A DNA stretch of 42,515 bases. It comes from Chitinophagaceae bacterium (lineage in GTDB: Bacteria > Bacteroidota > Bacteroidia > Chitinophagales > Chitinophagaceae). Shown here one piece after another: positions 25,862 to 35,336 of this stretch; positions within the stretch are counted from its first letter, which is position 1; each line of letters begins with the position of its first letter. Position numbers and translations under genes: made by a program. The notes beneath the pieces were generated by a model. The model was not told the DNA's origin, did not search any database, and saw only the letters and a program-made list of their open reading frames with translations. The stretch is taken from assembly GCA_004173355.1 (NCBI GenBank), contig SEAD01000027.1:1-42515 (forward strand), given 5' to 3'.

Positions 25862-27502
25862 ATGGCTAAAAATATCCTCCAGATCGATCCACACGATAAT
25901 GTGCTTGTCGCCCTCCAGTCGCTCCCCCAGGGAACCACCGTTGAATGGGCAGGTGATACTATTACCCTCACCGAGACAATCCCTGCAAAACACAAATTCT
26001 TTATCCGGGACATGGCAGCCGGCGATGAGATCTTTATGTATGGTGTACTGGTCGGCCGCCTGCTGGTACCCGCTGCAAAAGGTTCCCGCATGAGCACGGA
26101 TAACACGGGGCATGCCGCGCAACCGTATTCATGGAAGGATCCGCATTTCGAGTGGACCGCACCACCCATTGAAGAATTCAGCGCCCGGACTTTTAATGGC
26201 TACCATCGCAGCAACGGGGAAGTGGGAACCGCCAACTACTGGTTGTTTATCCCGACTGTGTTCTGCGAGAACCGTAACCTCGATGTGATCCGTGAGGTAT
26301 TACACAACGAACTGGGTTATTCGAATACACGACCATACCGCGACTTCACCAGGCTTTTGCTGGATGCCTATAAAGAGGGAGAAGAGGGCCGGGAAATTTC
26401 CTTTGATCCCTCAGCGATTCCCGTTACGGAACGCCCGTTTAAAAATGTGGACGGGATAAAATTCCTGAACCATAACGGGGGCTGTGGTGGTACCAGGCAG
26501 GATTCTGATACTCTCGGACGGCTGCTTGCAGCCTATGCCACACATCCCAATGTGGGAGGCGTGACGGTATTGAGCCTGGGTTGCCAGCACCTGCAGGCCA
26601 ACCAGCTTACCGAAGAGATCCATCGCCGCGATCCTGGTTTTGACAAACCGCTGCTGGTGTTTGAACAACAGCAGTCGCAGGACGAGGAAGCGATGATCCG
26701 CCATGCCATCACGCAGACCTTCGCGGGTCTGGCTGCAATAAATAAATCCGAACGTAAACCTGCGCCGCTCAGCAAACTCGTGGTCGGCGTAAAATGTGGT
26801 GGCAGCGATGGCTTCAGTGGCATCTCCGCCAACCCGGCGGTGGGTTATACCGCCGACCTGCTGGTGGCCCTTGGTGGCAAGGTGCTGCTCGCAGAATTCC
26901 CGGAATTATGTGGTGCCGAGCAGGATATCCTCGATCGCTGCAACGACGAAAACTCTGCCAGCCGGTTTATCAACCTGATGGAAACCTACGATGCGCAGGC
27001 AAGGCAGGCCGGTTCAGGATTCTATATGAATCCATCACCGGGGAATATCCGGGATGGCCTGATTACCGATGCCATCAAAAGCGCCGGTGCCGCAAAAAAA
27101 GCAGGCAGTTCGCCGGTAGTGGATGTGCTCGATTATACCGAACCCGCTACCCGTGCGGGTCTCAGCCTGGTATGCACACCGGGCAATGATGTGGAAGCAA
27201 CCACCGGCAAAGCCGCTGCCGGAGCCACCCTGATCCTTTTCACTACGGGACTGGGCACGCCCACCGGCAACCCGGTGACACCAGTGATCAAAGTATCATC
27301 GAATACAACACTCGCGAAAAAGATGCCCGGTATCATCGATATCAATACCGGCGATATCATTGAAGGAACGAGCACGATTGAAGAAAAAGGCAGGGAAATA
27401 CTTGAATATTGTATCCGTGTTGCCAGCGGGGAAACGATCCCGAAAGCGGTAACACTGAACCAGGATGATTTTATCCCATGGAAACGCGGGGTTAGTCTAT
27501 AA
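25862..27502 (+). CDS. UxaA-family dehydratase, probable L-fuconate dehydratase
   Basis: A 546-residue member of the altronate/galactarate dehydratase family. An N-terminal SAF domain (about 10-75: KHKFFIRDMAAGDEIFMYGV) precedes a UxaA core with HNGGCGGTRQDSDTLGRLLA and VGGVTVLSLGCQHLQANQL. The C-terminal portion has VGVKCGGSDGFSGISANPAV and LLAEFPELCGAEQDIL. Cys and Glu residues in these blocks likely bind the metal. In this cluster the expected reaction is L-fuconate to 2-keto-3-deoxy-L-fuconate; UxaA-like proteins occupy this step in the Campylobacter jejuni fucose locus, whereas Xanthomonas uses an enolase-superfamily enzyme. It is first gene of a four-gene operon. A role on altronate itself is possible but not supported by the neighbours. 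Confidence 0.87.
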   Translation: MAKNILQIDPHDNVLVALQSLPQGTTVEWAGDTITLTETIPAKHKFFIRDMAAGDEIFMYGVLVGRLLVPAAKGSRMSTDNTGHAAQPYSWKDPHFEWTAPPIEEFSARTFNGYHRSNGEVGTANYWLFIPTVFCENRNLDVIREVLHNELGYSNTRPYRDFTRLLLDAYKEGEEGREISFDPSAIPVTERPFKNVDGIKFLNHNGGCGGTRQDSDTLGRLLAAYATHPNVGGVTVLSLGCQHLQANQLTEEIHRRDPGFDKPLLVFEQQQSQDEEAMIRHAITQTFAGLAAINKSERKPAPLSKLVVGVKCGGSDGFSGISANPAVGYTADLLVALGGKVLLAEFPELCGAEQDILDRCNDENSASRFINLMETYDAQARQAGSGFYMNPSPGNIRDGLITDAIKSAGAAKKAGSSPVVDVLDYTEPATRAGLSLVCTPGNDVEATTGKAAAGATLILFTTGLGTPTGNPVTPVIKVSSNTTLAKKMPGIIDINTGDIIEGTSTIEEKGREILEYCIRVASGETIPKAVTLNQDDFIPWKRGVSL

Positions 27503-27514
27503 AAAACGATTGAT

Positions 27515-28279
27515 ATGTTCTCATTGGAAAACAAAACCGCAGTCATAACCGGCGGGGGAAGCGGGATCGGACAGGCCATCGCAAAACTCTTTGCCGCACA
27601 GGGAGCAGTGGTGCATGTTATTGAATTATACAAGGCATCCGCCGATGCCACGCTTGCTGCCATCACCGCTGCAGGCGGCCGGGGAACTGCACATGAATGT
27701 GATGTGAGTAAACAGGAACAGGTGGTGGCCACCTTTGCCGGCATCCTGTCGCCCGATATCCTGGTCAACTGTGCAGGCATTGCACATGTTGGCAAGGCCG
27801 ATACCACTAGCGAAGAGGATTTCCAGCGAGTAATGGATGTGAATGTGCGGGGCACCTACAATTGTGTGTTTGCAGCCATTCCGCTCTTCCGCGAAAAGGA
27901 AACAGGTGTGATCCTGAACCTCGCTTCCATTGCTGCTTTGGTGGGTATCCCCGACCGTTTCGCTTACAGTGTCAGCAAGGGTGCAATCTATGCCATGACA
28001 CTCAGTGTGGCGAAAGACTACATGGCCGAAAATATCCGTTGCAATTCCATTTCACCCGCAAGGGTGCATACCCCGTTTGTAGACGGCTTCATTGCAAAAA
28101 ATTATCCCGGCCGCGAAACAGAAATGTTTGAAAAACTTTCCAAATCGCAGCCCATCGGACGCATGGGCACAACGGATGAAGTTGCCGCACTCGCCCTCTA
28201 CCTCTGCAGCGACGAAGCATCCTTCATCACCGGCAATGATTACCCGATCGATGGCGGGTTTGTAAAACTGAATAACTAA
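27515..28279 (+). CDS. SDR family dehydrogenase, probable 2-keto-3-deoxy-L-fuconate dehydrogenase
   Basis: A 254-residue NAD-dependent SDR. The cofactor motif is TGGGSGIG at the N-terminus; NCAG marks the second Rossmann element, and the active site has NLASIA (Ser) and YSVSK (Tyr/Lys), all intact. The C-terminus DYPIDGGFVKLNN is typical. It follows the UxaA-type gene by 12 bp and precedes the FAH hydrolase by 13 bp. In this setting it should oxidise 2-keto-3-deoxy-L-fuconate to 2,4-diketo-3-deoxy-L-fuconate. Substrate assignment is from operon order; SDR sequence alone does not decide it. Confidence 0.87.
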   Translation: MFSLENKTAVITGGGSGIGQAIAKLFAAQGAVVHVIELYKASADATLAAITAAGGRGTAHECDVSKQEQVVATFAGILSPDILVNCAGIAHVGKADTTSEEDFQRVMDVNVRGTYNCVFAAIPLFREKETGVILNLASIAALVGIPDRFAYSVSKGAIYAMTLSVAKDYMAENIRCNSISPARVHTPFVDGFIAKNYPGRETEMFEKLSKSQPIGRMGTTDEVAALALYLCSDEASFITGNDYPIDGGFVKLNN

Positions 28280-28292
28280 ATTACTATTACAT

Positions 28293-29150
28293 ATGAAACT
28301 GATCAGGTTCGGAAATTCAGGCGAAGAAAAACCAGGCATCCTTGATAATGGGAAATGGTACGACCTCAGCGGCTTTACCAGTGACTACAACGAAGAATTT
28401 TTTACAAAAAAATCGGTCGCTGAACTGGAGGCTTTTTTTAATGGTAATAAAGCTTCACTTCCCGTAACCGAGCCTTCGGGCCGGCTTGGATCCCCGTTTG
28501 CGCGTCCATCAAAAATCATCTGTATCGGGCTGAACTATGTGGAGCATGCCCGGGAAACAGGCGCCCCGATGCCACCCGAACCTGTGATATTCATGAAGGC
28601 AAGCACGGCACTCACCGGGCCCTTTGACGAAATCACCATTCCAAAAGGCAGTACCAAGACCGACTGGGAAGTGGAGCTGGCGATCGTAATCGGTAAAAAA
28701 GCATCCTATGTAAGCGAAGCGGATGCGCTGGATTATGTAGCCGGTTATTGCCTGCACAATGATGTTTCCGAACGGGAATTCCAGCTGGAACGCAATGGCA
28801 CCTGGGACAAGGGCAAGGGTTGTGACACCTTTGCACCGATTGGCCCGTGGCTGGTGACCCCGGATGAAATATCCGATCTCAATAACCTGCGGCTCTGGCT
28901 GAAGGTAAATGGCAACACCGTACAGGATGGCAATACCAGCAACCTGATTTTCAAGATCCCGTTCCTGATCTCGTATACAAGCCAGTTTATGACCCTGCTG
29001 CCGGGTGATGTCATTTCCACCGGCACGCCTGCGGGTGTGGGTATGGGACAAAAACCTGCAGCCTGGTACCTCAAAGACGGCGATGTGGTGGAACTGGGTA
29101 TTGATGGTCTCGGCGAAGCAAAACAGACAGTCCGCAACTACAAAGGATGA
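28293..29150 (+). CDS. Fumarylacetoacetate hydrolase-family protein, probable 2,4-diketo-3-deoxy-L-fuconate hydrolase
   Basis: A 285-residue FAH-fold enzyme. The core begins near residue 70 (PSKIICIGLNYVEHARETGA). Metal ligands are expected in VIFMKAST, TDWEVELAIVIG (two Glu) and GYCLHNDVSEREFQ (Asp). The C-terminal LLPGDVISTGTPAGVGMGQK is the family's active-site lid region. It should cleave the diketo-acid to pyruvate and L-lactate, the last step of the pathway. It is cotranscribed, with 13 bp upstream and 3 bp downstream gaps. Other FAH reactions (acylpyruvate or catechol meta-cleavage products) are possible in principle. Confidence 0.88.
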   Translation: MKLIRFGNSGEEKPGILDNGKWYDLSGFTSDYNEEFFTKKSVAELEAFFNGNKASLPVTEPSGRLGSPFARPSKIICIGLNYVEHARETGAPMPPEPVIFMKASTALTGPFDEITIPKGSTKTDWEVELAIVIGKKASYVSEADALDYVAGYCLHNDVSEREFQLERNGTWDKGKGCDTFAPIGPWLVTPDEISDLNNLRLWLKVNGNTVQDGNTSNLIFKIPFLISYTSQFMTLLPGDVISTGTPAGVGMGQKPAAWYLKDGDVVELGIDGLGEAKQTVRNYKG

Positions 29151-29153
29151 TCC

Positions 29154-29984
29154 ATGGAAATCATCGACGCACACCAGCACTTCTGGAAATATAATCCGGT
29201 ACAGCATCCGTGGATAGACGGGTCCATGCAGGTATTACAAAACGATTTCCTGCCGGAACACCTGTCGCCGGTACTGGCAGCAAACCATGTATCTGGCTGT
29301 ATCGCGGTGCAGGCGCGGGAAACAGAAGAAGAAACCCATTTCCTGCTGAAACTCGCAGCTTCGCACCCGATCATAAAAGCAGTGGTTGGCTGGGTGGATC
29401 CGGAATCGCCGCGGCTGGCACAGCAACTGGAAAAGTATAGTGATGCAGGGCCCCTCCGTGGCTTCCGGCCAATGCTGCAAAACGATCCGCTGCGGGAACG
29501 GATGTTGCTCCCTTCCTTCCTGAGAGGGATCGGCATCCTGGAAAAACAGGGATACACCTGCGACCTGATCATCCTGCCCGACCAGCTGGCCTATGCAGCT
29601 AAACTGGCACGGGAGTTCCCTGAAATGAAATTCGTGATCGACCACTTGGCCAAACCCCCGATCGGCAAGGGCGAAAGGAAGGACTGGGAAGACCAGTTAA
29701 TCGCATTTGCTGCTCTCGAAAATGTGTACTGCAAGATTTCGGGAATGGTAACCGAGGCTGACTGGTCATCCTGGACCGCCGCCAGTTTTGAACCCTATAT
29801 GGATACGGTGCTCGCTACATTCGGCACCAGCCGGATCATGTTTGGATCCGACTGGCCCGTATGCCTGCTGGCCGCTGATTACAACAGCGTTCTTGCAATC
29901 GTGAGAGATTATTTTGCAGGTTTTACATCAACGGAACAGGAACAGTTTTTTTCGCTGAATGCAAAAACCTTCTATTCGTTTTAA
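29154..29984 (+). CDS. Amidohydrolase-family protein, probable L-fuconolactonase
   Basis: A 276-residue TIM-barrel hydrolase of the COG3618 amidohydrolase group. Metal or active-site positions are DAHQHFW at residues 5-11, FVIDHLAKP near 163-171, and MFGSDWPVC near 224-232. It should open L-fucono-1,5-lactone to L-fuconate, completing the set encoded by this operon. It is the last gene, 3 bp after the FAH gene. Its stop codon overlaps that of the convergent T9SS surface protein (4-bp overlap in TTAA at 29981-29984), so no terminator fits between them. Confidence 0.88.
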   Translation: MEIIDAHQHFWKYNPVQHPWIDGSMQVLQNDFLPEHLSPVLAANHVSGCIAVQARETEEETHFLLKLAASHPIIKAVVGWVDPESPRLAQQLEKYSDAGPLRGFRPMLQNDPLRERMLLPSFLRGIGILEKQGYTCDLIILPDQLAYAAKLAREFPEMKFVIDHLAKPPIGKGERKDWEDQLIAFAALENVYCKISGMVTEADWSSWTAASFEPYMDTVLATFGTSRIMFGSDWPVCLLAADYNSVLAIVRDYFAGFTSTEQEQFFSLNAKTFYSF

Positions 29985-32900
29985 TCCTTTTTCACCATCA
30001 GCTGCTGCACATAACTGCTGCCATCCGGCAGGCTGATCCGGAGGGAATAGATACCCGTTGGCAGGTCAAACTGCAGGGATGCCCTGCCCGCACTGACTGC
30101 AATGGTTTTGCCCAGCACCAGTTTCCCGGATAAATCAAAGAGCGCAGCCTGTACAGTTGGGATGCCATTCCGGATCCCGTTTATAAACACGGTATTTTTT
30201 GCGGGGTTCGGGTAGGCAACCAGGGAGACCTGTGCCCCGCGGTTTACTTTCACGATACCTGAATAACTGCTCTCACCGTGCACATCCGTAATCCGGAGAC
30301 GATAGTACAATACACCCTGCAGACCCGTGGGATCAGGGGTATTGTAGGCAAGCGGGACCGTACTGCTTCCCCCTGGTGCTTTTGAACCAACGGTAGCAAC
30401 CGGTACGAAGCTGTTGCCATCCACACTACGTTCTACCGTGAAGAAAGCATTGTCCTCTTCCATTGAGGTAGCCCAGTCAAGCGTAACAGCATCCCTGCTA
30501 TCGGTAGCCTGGAAACTGAGTAGTTTGACCGGCAATACATTGATACCACCCACAAGATTCCCCAATGCAAACGTGGAAAATGAATTGAACACTGAAGGAC
30601 CGGAAGTAGATTTAACACTACCCGTCAGTGCCGCACCACCACTATACGCCGGCGCACCTGCCCCACCGATATTGATCCATGTGCCGGGTGCATTGTATGT
30701 ATTTTTCACCACGCGTACCTGCGCCCCATCAGTCACCTCATCATTTGCGCCGAAGAACACTTCGATATCCTGGTTCCCACTGAGATCCGCCGTGGGCTGG
30801 CTGGCCATGGCGGCGTTGAACCGGTTAATTGTATAATAATGCACCTCTGATACTTTTGAAATGGATACCGGCAGTGTATAACCAAGTGCTTTCGCACTCG
30901 CGTTGAAAAGCTGTGCCTGGTAATTATAGAGGGTGCCATTGCTGTGGTTCACCGTCAGGATCACCGGACGGGAATCGCTGCCATTACCTATCGGGAAATT
31001 GAGTGTGGTGATGCCGGAGGATTGTTTCTGGTAACGCATCGGACCATTGACATAACTGGACGACATTGCATTGCCCGCCGCTGTGGTGGATGCATTGAGC
31101 ATGGTCAGGATATTGGACGCACTTGTATGCAGCAGGCCACTGCTAAGTTGCAGCGTACGCTGGATATTCACCGGGGTGTTCAGCGTGACACCGCCACCGG
31201 TGTTGGCGAGCTGCAGCCGGGTGAATACGGGCACGGGTGTACCGGATGCTGCACTGATGTTCTGGGTTGACGCACCGGTCAGGATGGCGGTGCCTGCACC
31301 ACTGCCAAATACAATGGCTGCTGCTGACGGCGACTCCACATACACATTACCCGAGTAACTGACCACTGCATTGTAATTGGGATACACGCGACCGGTTCCG
31401 GTCTGGATAAATGATACATTACCGGCATGTACATCCGGATTGACATTTCCCAGCAGGAACTGACCCGTTCCCTGGTCAGTAAAGGACGCAGATGAATTAA
31501 AAATATTACCACCGGCACTGTTATCATTGCTGGAACCTGTTTTGGTAAATACCGCCGCACCGTCAAACACGGCTCCCTGCAACTGGATGGTTCCCGCAGT
31601 AGCGTTCACCGCACCCCCGAATGAGGAAGCCGGACCAAATGCGATCGCGGCAGTATTAGTTATATTGAGCACCTGGGGCGTATTGCCCAGTTGGGTAAAC
31701 TGACGAAGTAATAACTGGCCGGCACTGAAACCCGCAGGGGCAACCGCAATGCTGCGACCGGCAGCCAGTGTGGCCGTACCGGCATTGTTGCAGAATTGCA
31801 CTCCACTCCCGCTGACCGAACTCACCAGGATATCACCTTCGAAAGAAGTGGCCACTGCATTGGGGCCGACATAAATCAGGTTGTTGGTGGATGGGGCATT
31901 GTGGAAACGGGTGGTACCCCTGAACAGGTTGCCCGTGCCATTGAGTGCAACATAAAGGTTGGCAGAACTGGTATTAATAAATGACGAAGTGGAATTGAAC
32001 TCGTCGGCACTGGTATTGGCGAGCAACAGGCTGGCCGTCCCGGCATTGGTGATCACCGCATCGGCATTGAATACATTGCCACCGGCACTGTAGTCGGTAT
32101 TGCCACCTGTTTTGGTACTGTTCACCCGGCCGTTGAATACTGAACCCTGGAAATACAGACCGGGGCTGCTGGAAAAAATATCAGCATTGAAAACAGACAT
32201 AGGACCGTACTGGATATAACCCGCCGTAGGAGCGAGATTCAGCGACACCGGCACAGAACCCAGTTGGGTAAACTGGCGAAGCTGCAGATAGCCGCCATTG
32301 AAACCGTCCGTTCCCACAGCGATGGTGCGGCCTGCTGCAAGTGTGGCTGTGGCCGTGGTATTCCCACCGCAGAAACGGATCCCGGTTGCGCTCGCAGCGG
32401 TATTGACATAAATATTCCCGTTGAATATATTTCCCACACTTGCCCAGCCAATCATGAGGCGTTCGGAGCCATTGTTGGTAAATACTACATCGCTGTTAAA
32501 GACATCAGGACGTTTATCACCGAGCAGGAGGAAACCGGTACCACCAACCGTGATACGGCTGATGCCTGCAAAACTGTTGCCTCCATCGCTGTAATCACTG
32601 GTGGAACCGGATTTGTCAAATATGGATGTACCTGCAAACTCACAACCGTTGAGTTGCAGGGTCGGACTGGAACTGATTATATTTCCCCCGATCCTTGAAT
32701 CAGGACCGATAAGCAATCCCCCCGTACCGGATAAACCCAGGCTGACCGGCTGGCTGCCCTCCTGCCGGAACCTGCGCAGGGCAAGGGTTCCGGAGCTGAA
32801 GCCGTTGGCACCGATTGATACCGTGCGGCCCGCACGTAAGGTAGCTCCGCTGATAGTACTGCTGCAAAACTGTACACCGCGTGATGCACCGGTGCTCGCA

Positions 32901-35050
32901 AAACTGATATCACCCCCGAAATAATTGTCCGTTGTATTGGATGCGAGCACAATAAAAGAAGATCCGCTGGACTCAAAATGGGAGCTTGAGGAAAAGGTAT
33001 CGGGACGGTTCCACCCCATATAAATATTCCCCGATCCGCTATTGACCAGTCGCACCGGCAGGTCAAACAGGTTACCTCCCTGTGAGGTCTCGTTGCCAGT
33101 GCCGGTCTTGGTGATATCAACCGTATTATGGAATATGGAACTATGGAGGTAAATGCCGGGTACATTGGCCGTCAGCGGTCCGCCGATCACCGATGTATCC
33201 GAAAACTGCAGGTAGGTGGATGCACCGGTAAAATCAAGCTGGATGGGCGTTGTGCCCAGCTGGGTAAACCTCCGCAGTGACAGGTAACCCTGTGAGAAAC
33301 CTGCTGACCCTACACGGATGGTACGACCCGCCGCAAGCGTGGGTGTACTCCCGTCGGCCGAATGGCCAACAAAAATACCACCGGTACCGGATGAATTGAC
33401 GATAATATCATTGAGGAACTGGTCGCCGGACCGGTAGCCGAGCATAAAATATCCCGTGCTGCTTTGCTGGTCAATGGTGCAGGTTGATTCAAAAATATTC
33501 TGGTTAGCATTGTTGTGATTACTGGTACCTCCGGTCTTGGTGAAATTCACCGGCGCATGGTACACTGCACCCTGTGCATAGATGTTCGGTGCTGTGATAT
33601 TGACTGGTGCGGCGAAATCACTGGATGGCCCTAGGTAGACGGCAGAAGTGCCGCTACCCGTGATGTTCAGTGGAGTGCTCCCGAGATGCGTGAACTGCCG
33701 GAGGTATAAATAACCCACCTGTAAACCATAGGCACCCGGCAGGATCGTGCGACCTGCGGCAAGTGTGGCCGATGCGTTGTTGCTTCCGCCACAGAAATAA
33801 ATCCCGCGTGCACTGTCGTATGAATTGATATAAATATTGCCGTTAAATTGTGTTCCGGCGGCATTCCAGGATGGGAGGATGCGTTCATTTCCCGTACAGG
33901 TGAAGGTTACATCCCTGTTCCATATATCCGGGTTCGTATTTCCCATAACCAGGAATCCGGCTCCTGCATTGCTGATGGTGCTGAACTCATTAAATATATT
34001 TCCCCCTTGTCCCCAATCCCCGCTGGTACCGGTTTTGCGGAGGTCACTGACACCGTTGAATGTAACACCGTTAAGCAGGAGGCCCGGGCTTTCCGAACTC
34101 ACTGCAGCATTGAATACGGTCGCGGGACCGTAACGGACCACAGCCGTTCCGGTTGTATTGAACAGCTGTGCAGCACTGCCCAGCTGGGTGATCTGTTTGA
34201 GGAGTAAAGTGCCTGCGCTGAACCCTGCCGCACCGATATTGATACGGACACCGGCGGCGAGTGTGATATTGGCGGTATTATTCCCATTGCAGAAAAGCAC
34301 ACCCTGCCCGGCGGTGGAGGTGACGGTGATATCGGCATTGAAGGTGACAGCAGTGGCTACGTTTACCACATAGATCCCCCCGGTACCGGAAGGCTGGTTA
34401 TTAAAAATGGAAGGCGCATTGAATGTATGTCCCGAAGCACTGTTGGCTACATAGATACTGCTGGTGCCAACGTTGTTGAACACGGATGGAGCATTGAACT
34501 GGTCAGCCGCAGAGTTACCGAATGCGATATAACCGCTGCCTGCATTGGTGACGTCCAGTGGGCCGTTGTAAATCGTATTCCCCTGGCCAAGGTCATTGCC
34601 GGTCCCGGTTTTATAAAAAACAGTGGAGTCTTCGAAACGGGCATTCCTGACCGAAAGGTTAAACGCATTGATATTGGTCTTGCAGTTGAATATGAGCGGA
34701 CCGGCGCCAAAGCTGACGTTCCCCGAAGCCACTACCTGCAACCTTCCGGCCGTGATGCTTCCTGCGTTGAGGACCACATTGCTGGCATTGACGGACAGGC
34801 GGTAACCGGCAAGGTCCAGTACACCACTCGTAAGGGTGAGGTTGCTGATACTGGTATTTGCCTGCAGCCGACAGTTGTTTGATCCCGTAACAATAATGAT
34901 ATTATCTGTGGGTGTGGGTACGCCCGCGGGTGACCAGTTACCGGGTACCGACCAGCTGTTTGATGCTGATCCATTCCAGGTGTAGGTCACCTGGGCATTT
35001 GCGAAACTGGCGAAAAACACCAGTCCCGAAACAAGTAGAATTTGTCTCAT
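29981..35050 (-). CDS. Giant T9SS-exported repeat protein (surface beta-helix-like)
   Basis: A 1,689-residue protein with signal peptide MRQILLVSGLVFFASFANA. The N-terminal unit (YTWNGSASNSWSVPGNWSPA, PTPTDNIIIV) is a common opening of Bacteroidota surface proteins. Residues from about 270 to 1290 hold six imperfect tandem repeats recognised by LRQFTQLG (variants LKQITQLG, LRRFRQEG, LRQFTHLG) and TLAAGRTI, with G/N/T/S-rich strands between, consistent with a right-handed beta-helix. An FN3-like module follows (LLSFQATDSRDAVTLDWATS). The last 80 residues are a type A T9SS sorting domain (VAYPNPAKNTVFI ... GIYSLRISLPDG ... QQLMVKKD). It is likely attached to or released from the cell surface; adhesion or glycan binding is inference. 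It lies between the fucose and rhamnose genes. Confidence 0.93.
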   Translation of the reverse strand: MRQILLVSGLVFFASFANAQVTYTWNGSASNSWSVPGNWSPAGVPTPTDNIIIVTGSNNCRLQANTSISNLTLTSGVLDLAGYRLSVNASNVVLNAGSITAGRLQVVASGNVSFGAGPLIFNCKTNINAFNLSVRNARFEDSTVFYKTGTGNDLGQGNTIYNGPLDVTNAGSGYIAFGNSAADQFNAPSVFNNVGTSSIYVANSASGHTFNAPSIFNNQPSGTGGIYVVNVATAVTFNADITVTSTAGQGVLFCNGNNTANITLAAGVRINIGAAGFSAGTLLLKQITQLGSAAQLFNTTGTAVVRYGPATVFNAAVSSESPGLLLNGVTFNGVSDLRKTGTSGDWGQGGNIFNEFSTISNAGAGFLVMGNTNPDIWNRDVTFTCTGNERILPSWNAAGTQFNGNIYINSYDSARGIYFCGGSNNASATLAAGRTILPGAYGLQVGYLYLRQFTHLGSTPLNITGSGTSAVYLGPSSDFAAPVNITAPNIYAQGAVYHAPVNFTKTGGTSNHNNANQNIFESTCTIDQQSSTGYFMLGYRSGDQFLNDIIVNSSGTGGIFVGHSADGSTPTLAAGRTIRVGSAGFSQGYLSLRRFTQLGTTPIQLDFTGASTYLQFSDTSVIGGPLTANVPGIYLHSSIFHNTVDITKTGTGNETSQGGNLFDLPVRLVNSGSGNIYMGWNRPDTFSSSSHFESSGSSFIVLASNTTDNYFGGDISFASTGASRGVQFCSSTISGATLRAGRTVSIGANGFSSGTLALRRFRQEGSQPVSLGLSGTGGLLIGPDSRIGGNIISSSPTLQLNGCEFAGTSIFDKSGSTSDYSDGGNSFAGISRITVGGTGFLLLGDKRPDVFNSDVVFTNNGSERLMIGWASVGNIFNGNIYVNTAASATGIRFCGGNTTATATLAAGRTIAVGTDGFNGGYLQLRQFTQLGSVPVSLNLAPTAGYIQYGPMSVFNADIFSSSPGLYFQGSVFNGRVNSTKTGGNTDYSAGGNVFNADAVITNAGTASLLLANTSADEFNSTSSFINTSSANLYVALNGTGNLFRGTTRFHNAPSTNNLIYVGPNAVATSFEGDILVSSVSGSGVQFCNNAGTATLAAGRSIAVAPAGFSAGQLLLRQFTQLGNTPQVLNITNTAAIAFGPASSFGGAVNATAGTIQLQGAVFDGAAVFTKTGSSNDNSAGGNIFNSSASFTDQGTGQFLLGNVNPDVHAGNVSFIQTGTGRVYPNYNAVVSYSGNVYVESPSAAAIVFGSGAGTAILTGASTQNISAASGTPVPVFTRLQLANTGGGVTLNTPVNIQRTLQLSSGLLHTSASNILTMLNASTTAAGNAMSSSYVNGPMRYQKQSSGITTLNFPIGNGSDSRPVILTVNHSNGTLYNYQAQLFNASAKALGYTLPVSISKVSEVHYYTINRFNAAMASQPTADLSGNQDIEVFFGANDEVTDGAQVRVVKNTYNAPGTWINIGGAGAPAYSGGAALTGSVKSTSGPSVFNSFSTFALGNLVGGINVLPVKLLSFQATDSRDAVTLDWATSMEEDNAFFTVERSVDGNSFVPVATVGSKAPGGSSTVPLAYNTPDPTGLQGVLYYRLRITDVHGESSYSGIVKVNRGAQVSLVAYPNPAKNTVFINGIRNGIPTVQAALFDLSGKLVLGKTIAVSAGRASLQFDLPTGIYSLRISLPDGSSYVQQLMVKKD
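31480..34420 (-). repeat. Six imperfect tandem repeats within the T9SS protein gene
   Basis: The LRQFTQLG-type coding block recurs near 31690, 32265, 32760, 33258, 33684 and 34182. The steps are about 575, 495, 500, 425 and 500 bp, i.e. a unit of about 166 codons with one long and one short copy. Copies differ at many codons, so the array is old rather than a recent slippage product. Confidence 0.8.
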
Positions 35051-35261
35051 AGCCGACTTTCCAGGGATATTGGTTCACCACCTGACACGGGCTCATGCGG
35101 TGAATTGGTTTTGGTTAAAGGATTTTAAATACAACCCTGACATTTTGAAATGTAAGAGTAACTACCTAACGATTTAAAATAATGGATTATTGCCTTAATC
35201 CGGGCGCGTGGCTGGGAGATCGATCTATTATGTTGGTTGTCAGTACAAAATATGTGCGTAA

Positions 35262-35300
35262 CTGCAACAGCCCCGTCTTTGTGTGACGGGGCTGCTGCAG
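35262..35300 (-). terminator. Long stem-loop downstream of rhaI
   Basis: CTGCAACAGCCCCGTC (35262-35277) pairs with GACGGGGCTGCTGCAG (35285-35300), 16 bp with a single mismatch and a 7-nt loop, beginning 36 bp after the rhaI stop codon. There is no T-run on the minus strand, so it may terminate weakly, protect the 3' end of the rha-lut transcript, or attenuate read-through into the T9SS gene at 35050. Confidence 0.55.
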
Positions 35301-35336
35301 CTGTGATTTTCAGGGGGTGTCCTGGAAGAAGAAAGG

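Noticed and set aside
28509-29207. 232-codon minus-strand open frame
   Set aside because: Antisense to the FAH hydrolase and the start of the lactonase, both of which have intact motifs.
31480-34420. Could the regular repeats be a CRISPR array?
   Set aside because: Units are about 500 bp, divergent and in frame within a single long coding sequence, so they are protein repeats.
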